44,630 nucleotides of DNA, taken from contig CAZCQZ010000013.1 of the NCBI GenBank assembly GCA_964500965.1, forward strand, positions 1-44,630. Direction: 5' to 3'. The notes under the pieces were generated by a model that was given only the letters and a program-made list of their open reading frames with translations, ran no database searches and was not told the origin of the DNA. Shown in pieces: positions 17,828-26,333 of this stretch. Position numbers and translations under genes: made by a program. Origin of the DNA: JAISGQ01 sp964500965. Lineage in GTDB: Bacteria > Bacillota > Clostridia > Oscillospirales > Acutalibacteraceae. How positions within the stretch are numbered: the stretch's first letter is position 1; each line of letters begins with the position of its first letter.

Positions 17828-17857
17828 ATCATAACACATGTCAAGGAAAAATAGCAA
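17828..17857 (-). promoter_or_regulatory. Promoter of the CAP/BIG2/Fn3 gene
   Basis: On the minus strand TTGCTA (17852-17857), 18 bp, TATGAT (17828-17833). The expected transcript start is near 17821, leaving a ~67-nt leader to the TTG start. Confidence 0.55.
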
Positions 17858-17998
17858 TCGTCATAATTCACGAAACAAGCAGTCACTTTTGTGCAATACA
17901 CCCTTGTATCGCCGGGCACCGGAAAAAATTTTACCAATCGGAATTATTTATGTGCTGTCGGCAATACTATCAGCACAACAAGTGCAAAGGAGACAGCC

Positions 17999-18214
17999 AT
18001 GGAACGACGTACACCCTATCCTTATGACGATGAAACGGACAGAATCCTTTTTGATGATGAAATGAATGTCAGCTCAAGCTGTGAATGTACCGGACTTACC
18101 CCTACGCCGCCTCTTGACGAGGAGGAAGCCCGTTCCTACAGCAGTGTATATGATATTCCTCTCTCCGCTCAGCCGCACAAAAGCCGCAAATCCGGTAACA
18201 TAGGCTCTGAATAG
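17999..18214 (+). CDS. Small acidic protein, 71 aa, unknown function
   Basis: ATG behind AAAGGAGA. The protein begins MERRTPYPYDDETDRILFDD, has a Cys-x-Cys pair (SSCECTG) followed by a proline-rich turn (LTPTPPLDEEE), and ends basic (KSRKSGN). No membrane segment or recognisable fold is visible. It is convergent with the foldase-like gene and shares a bidirectional terminator with it. The good ribosome binding site and own terminator argue for a real gene. I do not recognise a named family. Confidence 0.65.
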   Translation: MERRTPYPYDDETDRILFDDEMNVSSSCECTGLTPTPPLDEEEARSYSSVYDIPLSAQPHKSRKSGNIGSE

Positions 18215-18220
18215 TTGTGT

Positions 18221-18268
18221 AAAAGCCGTCTCCGACTTTCCCGATATGGGACGACGGAGACGGCTTTT
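18221..18268. terminator. Bidirectional terminator
   Basis: A 14-bp perfect stem (18221-18234/18255-18268) with A4 on one side and T4 on the other, plus an inner TCCC/GGGA stem, lies between the convergent small acidic gene and the foldase-like gene. Confidence 0.8.
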
Positions 18269-18289
18269 GATTTGTTCATCTTATTTCGG

Positions 18290-19408
18290 TTACACACCGG
18301 CTACAACAGATGTAAAGCCCGTAAGGTCGAGATTTTCAACCGCAAAGGTTTTAAACACGTTGTTGTTTTCCTTAACATTCATGCTGTTATAGTGGTTGGT
18401 AAGGTCAACAAAGAGGTTATCGGAGCAGATATTTGTGAGCATTTCATTCTTGTACTCCAGATAATCGTCATCGTTTATGCTTGTTTCAAGTCGCTGAACG
18501 GCAACCGCACCTACGAGAGTATTGCCGGAATTATCGTAGAAACCGAGGGTATTAACGCCGCATTTGCCGATTTCAAGGGTGCTTGCATAGTTGTAAACAT
18601 CACTGAGAAGACTGTCATCAAGGGCATCGTCGGTGCAGATGGCTTCCTTTGCAACGCCGTTTCTTCTGTACACCTCTCCGAGGTAGAGAGAATCGGTATA
18701 ATCCTCGCACAATGCGGCAAATTTATCTGTATCAGGCTCTTTGCCGACAATATCATTGAGCTTTGCAAGCTCCGCCTGATATTCCTCACTGTCCTCGGCA
18801 AGGTAATTGCCGGAATCATCAACGGCGAAGTAAAGCATATAACTGACCCTCATATAATTATCGTCAAAGTATGCTTTCAAATCGCTTTCGGAAAGGTAGT
18901 AATCCGAGCCGCTGACAAGGTAAAGCTCCGCAAAGTATTCTGTCAGGGCACTTATGCGCAGGGTGTTCATGACAAAAAACTCGTGGAAAGAAGCTTCGCT
19001 TATTCCGTTTGCGGCGTAAATTGAGCTTTGAGCATTGTAGTAAGTCTCGCTGACTTCCATGAAGTCATTGTAATCCTCATCGCTGTAGGTCAGACCAAGC
19101 TCGTTGTACATATCCTTTGCCGCAACATAGTATTGCAGGGTTTCCTTTGCGGAACGGTTGATGTAATCGGCTACGGTCATCGAAGTACCGTCTTCACTGC
19201 TTATGGCGGAAGTCAAATCGACTGTGCCGTAAGTGGAATAAACATTCTGATACGCAATCATGACAGCAAGGGGATAAATACCGCCGGGAATGCTTTCGCC
19301 GTCATATTTGACGACCCATGAGGTATCGCCGCAAGCGCCGACGGTAAGCATGCAAAGCACGGTCAGCACTGCAAGCAGCAACGCTGTAAGCTTTTTTACG
19401 ATTTTCAT
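18290..19408 (-). CDS. Foldase-like lipoprotein (SurA/PrsA-type architecture)
   Basis: 372 aa from an ATG behind AGGAGG. A lipoprotein signal (KIVKKLTALLLAV, lipobox TVGAC) anchors it outside the membrane. The rest is helix-rich and acidic, with SurA-N-like spacing (DYINRSAKETLQYYVAAKD; LTYSDEDYNDF), as in extracytoplasmic folding helpers. A parvulin PPIase domain is not obvious: the expected His and Phe active-site motifs are missing from the C-terminal part, so it may be a chaperone without isomerase activity. It is last in the minus-strand block after the DUF4380-like gene (25-bp gap) and ends at a bidirectional terminator. Confidence 0.6.
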   Translation of the reverse strand: MKIVKKLTALLLAVLTVLCMLTVGACGDTSWVVKYDGESIPGGIYPLAVMIAYQNVYSTYGTVDLTSAISSEDGTSMTVADYINRSAKETLQYYVAAKDMYNELGLTYSDEDYNDFMEVSETYYNAQSSIYAANGISEASFHEFFVMNTLRISALTEYFAELYLVSGSDYYLSESDLKAYFDDNYMRVSYMLYFAVDDSGNYLAEDSEEYQAELAKLNDIVGKEPDTDKFAALCEDYTDSLYLGEVYRRNGVAKEAICTDDALDDSLLSDVYNYASTLEIGKCGVNTLGFYDNSGNTLVGAVAVQRLETSINDDDYLEYKNEMLTNICSDNLFVDLTNHYNSMNVKENNNVFKTFAVENLDLTGFTSVVAGV

Positions 19409-19433
19409 TTTTAAACGTCCTCCTGTTTGTAAT

Positions 19434-20336
19434 TTACTTGATATATGGCTTGAGCATTTCGTCCTCAAGGTCTGTAATGCTCCAATGCTCGGTAAGAGTA
19501 ACGCTTTCGCCGCAGTCCAAATCTTTCATGGGACTAAGACCCTCGATTTCAAGCATGAAGCCGTCAACATAGGTTTCCACGTTGCTGCCGAAATCGGGAT
19601 AACCGGCATCATTGTCGTATTCAACGCGTTTTACAAACACCTCTCCGTCTGTTGCGTAGGCAAGCCATCCTGCGGTGCTGTTGATTCCGCATTTAAAGGG
19701 GGCTTCATTGCCCTCAACGTGCTTGAGGGTATAGCAGCCGTTGCCGAAAGCAAAACGCTCATCTCTCATATTGCAGTAAGGCCAGAAAGCTATCATTTTA
19801 TCCGGCAGAGGGATAAGGCTTTCATCGTGATTCATGGGGCATATTGCCGTGCCGCCCTTGCGCATCTGAGTTATTCCCCATGCGCCGGCTCTGCGCACTT
19901 CGTTGCGCAGATTTTTAATATCCATATGTACCGTCACATCGGTGCCGCTGTCGGCAAGGGTTACGGTAAGAGTAAACTGCCAATCGGAAACCGCTTGAGG
20001 ATTAGGAGTGAAAACAACTCCGTTTTTCGTTTCTTTCCATGCCACAGGCTCATTGTCGGGGTAGTAGCTCAGGGGCATATGCTCCGGAGTTGCCCACATT
20101 CTGTGACCGCCCCAAAGCTCAAAGACAGGCTTGCCGAATGTTTCCATAATGCTGGATTTTGTGACGATATTCTTGCCCTCCAGGTCATTGAAAAGCAGAT
20201 TTTCTCCTGTACTTCTGCGATAGGAAATAATACGAGGACCTACATCTACGGTGACAAGCACCTGCGCATCACCGTTTGAAATACATACGCACTTTCCAAA
20301 GCGCAGATAATCTACTGTACTGACTTTTACTGACAT
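19434..20336 (-). CDS. DUF4380-like protein, galactose-mutarotase-type fold
   Basis: 300 aa, cytoplasmic. Features of the aldose-1-epimerase-like superfamily: GPRIISYRRSTGENLLFND near the N-terminus, GGHRMWATPEHMP (about 76-88) and later TLTEHWSI. These proteins bind sugars in a beta-sandwich; activity in DUF4380 members is not established as far as I know. Its ATG overlaps the stop of the PfkB kinase gene (TGATG), behind AAGGAGAG, so the two are translationally coupled. That makes a role in handling the kinase's sugar plausible, but this is inference. Confidence 0.7.
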   Translation of the reverse strand: MSVKVSTVDYLRFGKCVCISNGDAQVLVTVDVGPRIISYRRSTGENLLFNDLEGKNIVTKSSIMETFGKPVFELWGGHRMWATPEHMPLSYYPDNEPVAWKETKNGVVFTPNPQAVSDWQFTLTVTLADSGTDVTVHMDIKNLRNEVRRAGAWGITQMRKGGTAICPMNHDESLIPLPDKMIAFWPYCNMRDERFAFGNGCYTLKHVEGNEAPFKCGINSTAGWLAYATDGEVFVKRVEYDNDAGYPDFGSNVETYVDGFMLEIEGLSPMKDLDCGESVTLTEHWSITDLEDEMLKPYIK

Positions 20337-21274
20337 CAGTTACCACTCTCCTTATATACTTTTGTTTGCTCCGCGAGAGCGGTGACTTCTCGCGTGTCAG
20401 TCAGATACGGAAGCTGTGAGGCTACCGCCGCACAGCCGCAGGCGGCTGAATATGCCGCGCTGTCATAGGCTGTCATGCCCGTAAGGTATGCATAAATATA
20501 TCCTGCAAGGGCACAGTCGCCTGCGCCCACCGTATTTACTTCGGTTGTTTCCGGGGGCACTGCGTGAAGCTTTTTGTCATTGCTTATCAGATACAAGCCC
20601 TTTTCTCCGAGTGTCAGCAGAATTTGCTTTACTCCGCCCTCAATCATTCCGTTGCATTGAGACAGCATTTCGTCAATATCCGAAAGTGGCTGCCCTACGA
20701 TAAGCTCCAGCTCATGCTCATTGGGCTTTATCAGCCACGGTTTCAGCTTCATAAGCCTTTCGGCTGAGATTTTTTCGCTGTCCACCGCTACCAGATAGCC
20801 GCACTCAGATGCATAGGAAATCAGGCTGTCCACCTGTCCGTCATCTATGCCCTCCGGAATACTGCCGGAAAAGACGATGACGTCACCGTCTTCCCACATA
20901 TCACGTATAAGCTCCTTGAGCTTTGACATTGCTTCTTCGTCGGCAGGACTGCCTGCGCGATTGATTTTTACCGTGCTTCCGTTTGCCAGCAGAGTGAGGT
21001 TTTCTCTTACAACACCGTCAATTATTACAAATCGGCAGTGCAGCCCCTTTTTGTCCAGCGGACTGCGAAAGCTTTCAAGGCTGTCGCGACCTACCAGAGC
21101 GACGGCAACGGTTTCTATGCCGAGAGCGGACAGGCTTTCGGATATATTTATTCCCTTGCCTGCGGAAATTCTGGTTTCCGCCACAGGTCGGTTTATTCTG
21201 TCGGTATAAATCCCGTCAAGGGTCAGGGTTGTATCAAAGGCAGGATTAAGAGTTACCGTAACTACCTTGCTCAT
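20336..21274 (-). CDS. PfkB-family sugar-phosphate kinase (1-phosphofructokinase/tagatose-6-P kinase type)
   Basis: 312 aa. The N-terminus VVTVTLNPAFDTTLTLD and the RISAGKGINIS region are typical of the FruK/LacC branch of the ribokinase superfamily, which phosphorylate fructose-1-P or tagatose-6-P. The C-terminal signature NTVGAGDCALAGY carries the catalytic aspartate. I chose the ATG that overlaps the cysS stop (TGATG); an in-frame ATG five codons upstream lies inside cysS. No PTS or aldolase gene lies nearby, so the substrate is undefined. Coupled upstream to cysS and downstream to the DUF4380-like gene. Confidence 0.85.
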   Translation of the reverse strand: MSKVVTVTLNPAFDTTLTLDGIYTDRINRPVAETRISAGKGINISESLSALGIETVAVALVGRDSLESFRSPLDKKGLHCRFVIIDGVVRENLTLLANGSTVKINRAGSPADEEAMSKLKELIRDMWEDGDVIVFSGSIPEGIDDGQVDSLISYASECGYLVAVDSEKISAERLMKLKPWLIKPNEHELELIVGQPLSDIDEMLSQCNGMIEGGVKQILLTLGEKGLYLISNDKKLHAVPPETTEVNTVGAGDCALAGYIYAYLTGMTAYDSAAYSAACGCAAVASQLPYLTDTREVTALAEQTKVYKESGN

Positions 21275-22680
21275 CAGCTTCTGTGCCATTTTACGCCCTG
21301 GGGGGTGTCCTCAAGAATTATGCCCTTAGCTTTAAGCTCATCGCGGATTCTGTCTGCCTCGGCAAAGTTTTTCGCCTTTCTCGCAGCCTGTCGCTGTTCA
21401 ATAAGTGCTTCGATTTCGGAATCCACGTCGTCGGATTCGCGATTGTAAAGCAGTCCGAACACGCCGGTAAGCTCGTTGAAAAGTGCCAGAGCGTACTCGG
21501 CAAGCTCTTTTGAGGGATTTGTTGAGGTGGAAACGTAGGTGTTAATATCCCTTGCAAGTTCAAAAACAGCGGAAAGGGCATCGGCGGTGTTGAAATCATC
21601 GTCAAGAGCCTGCTCAAAATGCGTTCTGTGAGCGTACAGTCTGTCTTTAAGCTCGGCTTCGCCGTCCTTTAAACCTCCCTCGGCTTTTGAAATGACAAAT
21701 TCAAGGTTTGAAAGGCAGGTGTACAGGCGTGCCAACGCCGCCTTGTTCTGCTCGATAACATCATAGGAATAGTTTATCGGGCTTCTGTAGTGGCTTGCAA
21801 GCATCATCATTCTGATAGGCTCATAGCCGAATTTTTCCGCAACATCGCGTACGGTGAAAAAGTTGCCCAGAGACTTGCTCATTTTTTCGTTGTTTACGGT
21901 AATAAAGCCGTTGTGCATCCAATAATGTGCAAAGGGCTTGCCGTTTGCACATTCCGACTGGGCAATTTCGTTTTCGTGGTGGGGGAAAATCAAATCCTGA
22001 CCGCCTGCATGAATATCAAGAGTTTCGCCCAGATACCTGCGGCACATGGCGGAACATTCGATATGCCAGCCCGGTCTGCCCATTCCCCACGGGCTTTCCC
22101 ACGCAGGCTCACCCGGCTTTGCACCTTTCCAAACTGCGAAATCGGCAGGAGAACGCTTCACGTCATCAAGAGACACCCTTTCACTTGCGCCGTCAAGCAG
22201 TGCGTCAAGGGTCATTTTGGAGAGCTTTCCGTATTCGGGGAAGGTTTCGGTTGCAAAATACACATCGTTGCCGGACTGATATGCGTGACCGTTTTTAACG
22301 AGAGTTTCTATTATGCTGATTATCTCGTCAATATTTTCGGTAGCTTTCGGGTGAATGGTGGCTTTCTTTACGCCCAAGCCCTCGGCATCTTTCCAAAATT
22401 CGTCTATATAACGTCGGGATACGGTCATAAAGTCCGTTCCCTCCTCATTGGCTTTGTTGATTATCTTGTCATCAACATCGGTGAAATTCTGTACGAATGT
22501 GACCTCATAGCCTTTCCATTCCAGATAACGTCTGAACGCATCAAACACTATCAGCGGACGGGCGTTTCCGATGTGGATATAGTTATAAACCGTGGGACCG
22601 CAGGCATACATTTTTACCTTGCCGTCTTCAATGGGCACAAACTCGTCCTTGTTTCTTGTAAGTGTATTATATATTTTCAT
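21274..22680 (-). CDS. cysS: Cysteinyl-tRNA synthetase
   Basis: 468 aa, class I aminoacyl-tRNA synthetase charging tRNA-Cys. Signatures: zinc-ligand Cys in YACGPTVYN, HIGN (36-39), a second zinc region GWHIECSAM and HAGGQDLIFPHHENE, and the ATP-binding loop KMSKS followed by LGNFFTVRD. Length is normal for the family. The ribosome binding site is weak. It lies 139 bp after cysE, a cysE-cysS order common in Firmicutes that joins cysteine synthesis to its use. Confidence 0.97.
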   Translation of the reverse strand: MKIYNTLTRNKDEFVPIEDGKVKMYACGPTVYNYIHIGNARPLIVFDAFRRYLEWKGYEVTFVQNFTDVDDKIINKANEEGTDFMTVSRRYIDEFWKDAEGLGVKKATIHPKATENIDEIISIIETLVKNGHAYQSGNDVYFATETFPEYGKLSKMTLDALLDGASERVSLDDVKRSPADFAVWKGAKPGEPAWESPWGMGRPGWHIECSAMCRRYLGETLDIHAGGQDLIFPHHENEIAQSECANGKPFAHYWMHNGFITVNNEKMSKSLGNFFTVRDVAEKFGYEPIRMMMLASHYRSPINYSYDVIEQNKAALARLYTCLSNLEFVISKAEGGLKDGEAELKDRLYAHRTHFEQALDDDFNTADALSAVFELARDINTYVSTSTNPSKELAEYALALFNELTGVFGLLYNRESDDVDSEIEALIEQRQAARKAKNFAEADRIRDELKAKGIILEDTPQGVKWHRS

Positions 22681-22819
22681 ATTATTTCCGCTCTTTTCCT
22701 AAATTTTCTTTTAATGTTTTCATGCAATTTCATAATTTTTCTAAAAACTGCAACATCGTTGGGAAAACAGCAGAATTGTAATTTCATGCATAATCATATT
22801 TGTCACGTCCGTAAGGTCA

Positions 22820-23467
22820 TTACTTTTTCGGTTCTTCCAGCTCTTTTATCCGCGCTTCAAGCTGTTCAAGCTCCATGCGCATTTTGCAAAACTCCTGAGA
22901 AACGGGGTCTGCATAGTGAATCTGGTCAAGGTCACTGCTGTCAATCTTTTTACCGCCTATGCGCACAACCTTTGCAGGCACTCCTACCGCCGTGGCTTCC
23001 GCCGGGACTTCACTTAGCACTACCGCACCGGCGGCAATGCGCGCATTATCTCCCACTCTGAAAGGTCCGAGCACCTTTGCGCCTGCACCGATAAGCACAT
23101 TGTTTCCGATAGTCGGGTGACGCTTTCCCTTGTCCTTACCCGTACCGCCCAGTGTTACGCCCTGATAAATGGTGCAATTGTCACCGACCTCTGCGGTTTC
23201 GCCTATGACCACGCCGTAGCCGTGGTCAATAAGCACCGCTCTGCCGATTTTAGCACCGGGGTGTATCTCGATTCCGGTTTTCAGCTTGGCTCTTTCGCTT
23301 ATCAGTCGGGCAATAAAGCGCATTTTTCTTTTGTAAAACCATGCCGCACGGCGGTGCGCCATAATTGCCTTGTAGCCGGGGTAAAGAGAGCGCACTTCAA
23401 ATCGGCTTCGCGCCGCAGGGTCACGCTGCATTATCGCATCAATAAGCTCTTTTTTATAAGATGGCAT
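22820..23467 (-). CDS. cysE: Serine O-acetyltransferase
   Basis: 215 aa. Transfers acetyl from acetyl-CoA to serine, giving O-acetylserine for cysteine synthesis. Left-handed beta-helix hexapeptide repeats are clear: IEIHPGAKIGRAVLIDHG, VVIGETAEVGDN, then GVTLGGTGKDKGKRHPTIG and VLIGAGAKVLG. The catalytic histidines fall in IDHG and the KRHP segment. It is shorter at the N-terminus than enterobacterial CysE, as usual in Firmicutes. The start is ATG behind GGAGAG. No T-box leader is visible upstream (only 57 bp to the previous stop). Confidence 0.95.
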   Translation of the reverse strand: MPSYKKELIDAIMQRDPAARSRFEVRSLYPGYKAIMAHRRAAWFYKRKMRFIARLISERAKLKTGIEIHPGAKIGRAVLIDHGYGVVIGETAEVGDNCTIYQGVTLGGTGKDKGKRHPTIGNNVLIGAGAKVLGPFRVGDNARIAAGAVVLSEVPAEATAVGVPAKVVRIGGKKIDSSDLDQIHYADPVSQEFCKMRMELEQLEARIKELEEPKK

Positions 23468-23492
23468 ATATCAACTCTCCGATTTGCGACGT

Positions 23493-23514
23493 CGAAAAAG
23501 GAACAGCTTTTTCG
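23493..23514 (-). terminator. Possible weak terminator after the acidic-protein gene
   Basis: An 8-bp stem CGAAAAAG/CTTTTTCG with a 6-nt loop lies just past the stop of the acidic protein gene. No clear T-tract follows, so it may instead attenuate or stabilise the message ahead of cysE. Confidence 0.3.
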
Positions 23515-23524
23515 GCATCATTCA

Positions 23525-24199
23525 TTAGATATATTTGTATGTCACTGCCATTATATGCGTAACAGTGTCGGAAAGTTCCTTTGCATTGAGTACAGAGGTA
23601 TAGCTTGTGTAAATATCCTGCTTGCATTCCTCATTAAGGCTGTCTGCGTTTTCGTTGAAGTTTTCTTCAATGCCGTTTGCTCTGCATATCATTTCAACCA
23701 GCATTGAGCGCATTGCGGTAATAACATCGTTAGCACGGAAAAATGCGCCTGCGGTTATGCACTCCTTGGCATTTACCGCAAGAGCTGCCATAGACTGCCA
23801 CATTTTGTGGGAATCATACTCCTCCGGCTGTTCTTCGTCTTCGACGATTTCGGCAACAGGCTCTGCTTCCGCCTGTTCCTCCGAAACAGGCTCGTCATCA
23901 GCCTCCGGCTCTGCCTCGTCTTCGGTTTCCTCCGGCTGTTCTTCTACGCTCTGAGCTTCTTCCGAAACTTCTTCCGAAACTTCTTCCGAAGTTTCCTCCG
24001 GGCTTTCCTCCGGCTGCTCTGCGGCTCCCTCCGGCTCTGCAATTACATCTTCTGCGACTTCCTCAGGCTCGACGGCTTCGGTATCGAAATCGTCCGAAAA
24101 ATCGTCTGCGAAATCGTCCTCAAATTCATCAATAAGGGAATCTTTGTTGTTCTGCTCGTCCTCAATAAGTTTCTGCAATTTTTTATTACTGAAAGCCAT
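23525..24199 (-). CDS. Acidic low-complexity protein with a C-terminal helical domain
   Basis: 224 aa. Residues ~15-130 are dominated by Glu, Asp, Pro, Ser and Val, include a 12-nt tandem repeat encoding SEEV units, and should be disordered. The last ~95 residues (HKMWQSMAALAVNAKECIT... NDVITAMRSMLVEMICRAN) look like a helical bundle and faintly recall the helical domain that accompanies nucleotidyltransferases; this is a weak guess. There is no signal peptide or membrane segment. Strong ribosome binding site (GGGAGGTAAG). It lies between pgsA and cysE in the same direction with short gaps. I do not recognise a named family. Confidence 0.75.
   Translation of the reverse strand: MAFSNKKLQKLIEDEQNNKDSLIDEFEDDFADDFSDDFDTEAVEPEEVAEDVIAEPEGAAEQPEESPEETSEEVSEEVSEEAQSVEEQPEETEDEAEPEADDEPVSEEQAEAEPVAEIVEDEEQPEEYDSHKMWQSMAALAVNAKECITAGAFFRANDVITAMRSMLVEMICRANGIEENFNENADSLNEECKQDIYTSYTSVLNAKELSDTVTHIMAVTYKYI
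23956..23991. repeat. 12-nt tandem repeat, three copies
   Basis: CTTCTTCCGAAR occurs three times in a row within the acidic protein gene, a likely site of slippage-driven length change (in frame). Confidence 0.8.
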
Positions 24200-24216
24200 A
24201 ATACTTACCTCCCGTT

Positions 24217-24822
24217 TTATTTCGCATCACGAAGCAAATCACGGCACTGATACAGATATGTTGCGCCGGAAATTACCGTAATAAGAGCCGAAAGCCATGT
24301 AACTGCTATCATAAAAATGCTGAAAATGTTATTTATAAGCGCACTGCCCATGTTCGCGATTTCCAGAAGCTCCAGCACAAACATGGCAACAAAAATCGTC
24401 ACAATGGAAACGATTTGAATAACCGTTTTCAGCTTGCCCCAAATATTTGCGGCGATAACTGTACCGCGCTCGGCATATATCATACGTGCGCTGGTGACAA
24501 GAAATTCTCTTGCCAGAATAATAATAACCACCCAGGGAGAGCATACAACGCCCCAATTTGGGTTGGGCAGAGACACGGTGATAAAACACACAAAAGCGGA
24601 AATCACAAGCAGCTTGTCCGCGATTGGGTCCATAAGCTTGCCGAAATCGGTGACAAGACCTCTTTTTCTCGCGATTTTGCCGTCAAGAGCGTCGGTTATA
24701 GAAGCGATACCGAAAACGATTCCGGCTATAAGCCAGTGAAACGGAAATTCGCAGAGAATAAGCACGACCACTACCGGCACAAGAATCATGCGAAGGGTTG
24801 TAAGTTTATTCGGAAGATTCAT
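24217..24822 (-). CDS. pgsA: CDP-diacylglycerol-glycerol-3-phosphate 3-phosphatidyltransferase
   Basis: 201 aa membrane enzyme of phosphatidylglycerol synthesis; it forms phosphatidylglycerol phosphate from CDP-diacylglycerol and glycerol-3-phosphate. The CDP-alcohol phosphotransferase signature is intact: D-x2-DG-x2-AR-x8-G-x3-D-x3-D, in DALDGKIARKRG followed by DFGKLMDPIADK. About four to six hydrophobic segments surround it. The start is ATG behind AAAGGAGAAC, 27 bp after rimO; this rimO-pgsA order is common in Firmicutes. Confidence 0.93.
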   Translation of the reverse strand: MNLPNKLTTLRMILVPVVVVLILCEFPFHWLIAGIVFGIASITDALDGKIARKRGLVTDFGKLMDPIADKLLVISAFVCFITVSLPNPNWGVVCSPWVVIIILAREFLVTSARMIYAERGTVIAANIWGKLKTVIQIVSIVTIFVAMFVLELLEIANMGSALINNIFSIFMIAVTWLSALITVISGATYLYQCRDLLRDAK

Positions 24823-24849
24823 AACAGTTCTCCTTTGATTTAAATCGTA

Positions 24850-26178
24850 TCAGATAAGCTCACCTATAAGGTCGCAATCCATGCTGTCGGTAATTCTGAC
24901 CCTGACCATGTCTCCCACAGTCAGCTTTTTGCCGCCGGTTGTAAAGAAAACCTTTCCGTCAATATCCGGCGCATCGGCTTCGCTTCTTCCGAAGCAGCAT
25001 TCCGCAAGGCGGTCAAAGCCCTCGGTGACAACGGTTATTTCCTTGCCCTGCATACTTTCTACCCATTCTTCGACTACTCTCGATTGCTCGTTCATTATTA
25101 TATCATAACGGTGCTGAGCTTCCTTTTCGTCAACCCTGTCAGGGAAGCTGTAGGCAGGTGTATCCTCTTCGGCAGACCAGATAAAGCAACCCATGCGCTC
25201 AAACTTTGCCGCCTGAACAAATTCGGCAAGCTCGTTGAGCTGTTCCGCCGTTTCGCCGGGGAAGCCCACCATAAATGTGGTGCGCAGAGTTATTCCGGGC
25301 ACTTTTTCTCTAATGTGAGAAATAAGCTCAAGCAGGGATTTTGAATCACCGGTGCGGTTCATCGCTCTGAGCACTTCGCCGTTGGCGTGCTGCAACGGAA
25401 TATCCATGTATTTGCAGATGTTTTTGCGCGAAGCAATGACATCGAGCAGCTCGTCCGTAACGCGGTCGGGGTAGCAGTAGAGCAGTCTTATCCACTCAAT
25501 GCCCTCAATATCGCTGAGCTTTGTGAGAAGCTCAGCGAGAGCGGACTTTCCGTAAATATCCTCGCCGTAGCGAGTGGTGTCCTGAGCTACAACCACCAGC
25601 TCTTTTATGCCGTCACGGGCAAGGCTTTCGGCTTCGGCAACGATGTTTTCCATTGTACGGCTTCTCATTCTGCCGCGAATCATCGGAATTGCACAGTATG
25701 TACAGCAGTTGTCACAGCCGTCCGCAATTCTGAGATATGCGAAATAGGGCAGATTTGTAAGCACTCTGCCGCCCTCCATGGGAAGCTCGTCCTTTTCGCC
25801 GAAAAAGGCAACCTTTTCACCTGCCAGAACGCGTTCCACGGCTTCGCAGATTCTATCGTTCGCGCCGATGCCCACAACGCCGTCAAGCTCCGAAATTTCC
25901 TCCAGAACATCGTTTTTATATCTTTCCGCAAGACAGCCTGTGGCAATAATCGCCTTGATTTTACCCTCGGCTTTAAGCCTTGCGATTTCCAGTATTTCTT
26001 CAATAGATTCAGCCTTTGCGCTTTCGATAAAGCCGCAGGTGTTGACAATGGCAACATCGCCCATTGCCGCGTCCTCAACAAGCTTATATCCTCCCAGTCG
26101 CAACTTTTCAAGCATTATTTCCGCATCAACCTGGTTTTTCGGGCAACCCAGGCTGACCATACCTACCTTGTACTTCAA
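24850..26178 (-). CDS. rimO: Ribosomal protein S12 methylthiotransferase RimO
   Basis: 442 aa radical-SAM enzyme that methylthiolates Asp of ribosomal protein S12. It has the UPF0004 domain with Cys12 (GCPKNQVDAE), Cys48 (NTCGF) and a third Cys in ATGCLAERY binding one 4Fe-4S cluster. The radical-SAM CxxxCxxC in DGCDNCCTYCAIP binds the other. A C-terminal TRAM domain follows. GCPKNQVD distinguishes RimO from MiaB. The start is TTG, 8 nt after AGGAG. It is the first gene of the block that runs to the foldase-like lipoprotein. Confidence 0.95.
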   Translation of the reverse strand: MKYKVGMVSLGCPKNQVDAEIMLEKLRLGGYKLVEDAAMGDVAIVNTCGFIESAKAESIEEILEIARLKAEGKIKAIIATGCLAERYKNDVLEEISELDGVVGIGANDRICEAVERVLAGEKVAFFGEKDELPMEGGRVLTNLPYFAYLRIADGCDNCCTYCAIPMIRGRMRSRTMENIVAEAESLARDGIKELVVVAQDTTRYGEDIYGKSALAELLTKLSDIEGIEWIRLLYCYPDRVTDELLDVIASRKNICKYMDIPLQHANGEVLRAMNRTGDSKSLLELISHIREKVPGITLRTTFMVGFPGETAEQLNELAEFVQAAKFERMGCFIWSAEEDTPAYSFPDRVDEKEAQHRYDIIMNEQSRVVEEWVESMQGKEITVVTEGFDRLAECCFGRSEADAPDIDGKVFFTTGGKKLTVGDMVRVRITDSMDCDLIGELI

Positions 26179-26266
26179 TTACAGCACTCCTATTTATAAC
26201 GTGTACAAAGTTAGTATAACATATTACTTTTGCAAATTAAATAGCAAAGTGCAAAAAAATATAAAA

Positions 26267-26304
26267 TACCCCACGCTGTTTTTGTAAAGAAACAGCGTGG
26301 GGTA
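26267..26304 (-). terminator. Intrinsic terminator of the 26334-27020 lipoprotein gene
   Basis: A 15-bp perfect stem (26267-26281/26290-26304; CCCCACGCTGTTT core) is followed on the minus strand by ATTTTATATTTTTTT. Confidence 0.85.
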
Positions 26305-26333
26305 AATGCTTTGCTACAAATTTTCAGTTCGGA

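Noticed and set aside
23468..23524. T-box leader ahead of cysE
   Set aside because: Only 57 bp separate it from the previous gene, too short for a T-box, and no AGGGUGGNACCGCG-like core is present.
23956..23991. Short regular repeats as a possible CRISPR array
   Set aside because: Units are contiguous 12-mers with no spacers and lie inside a coding frame.
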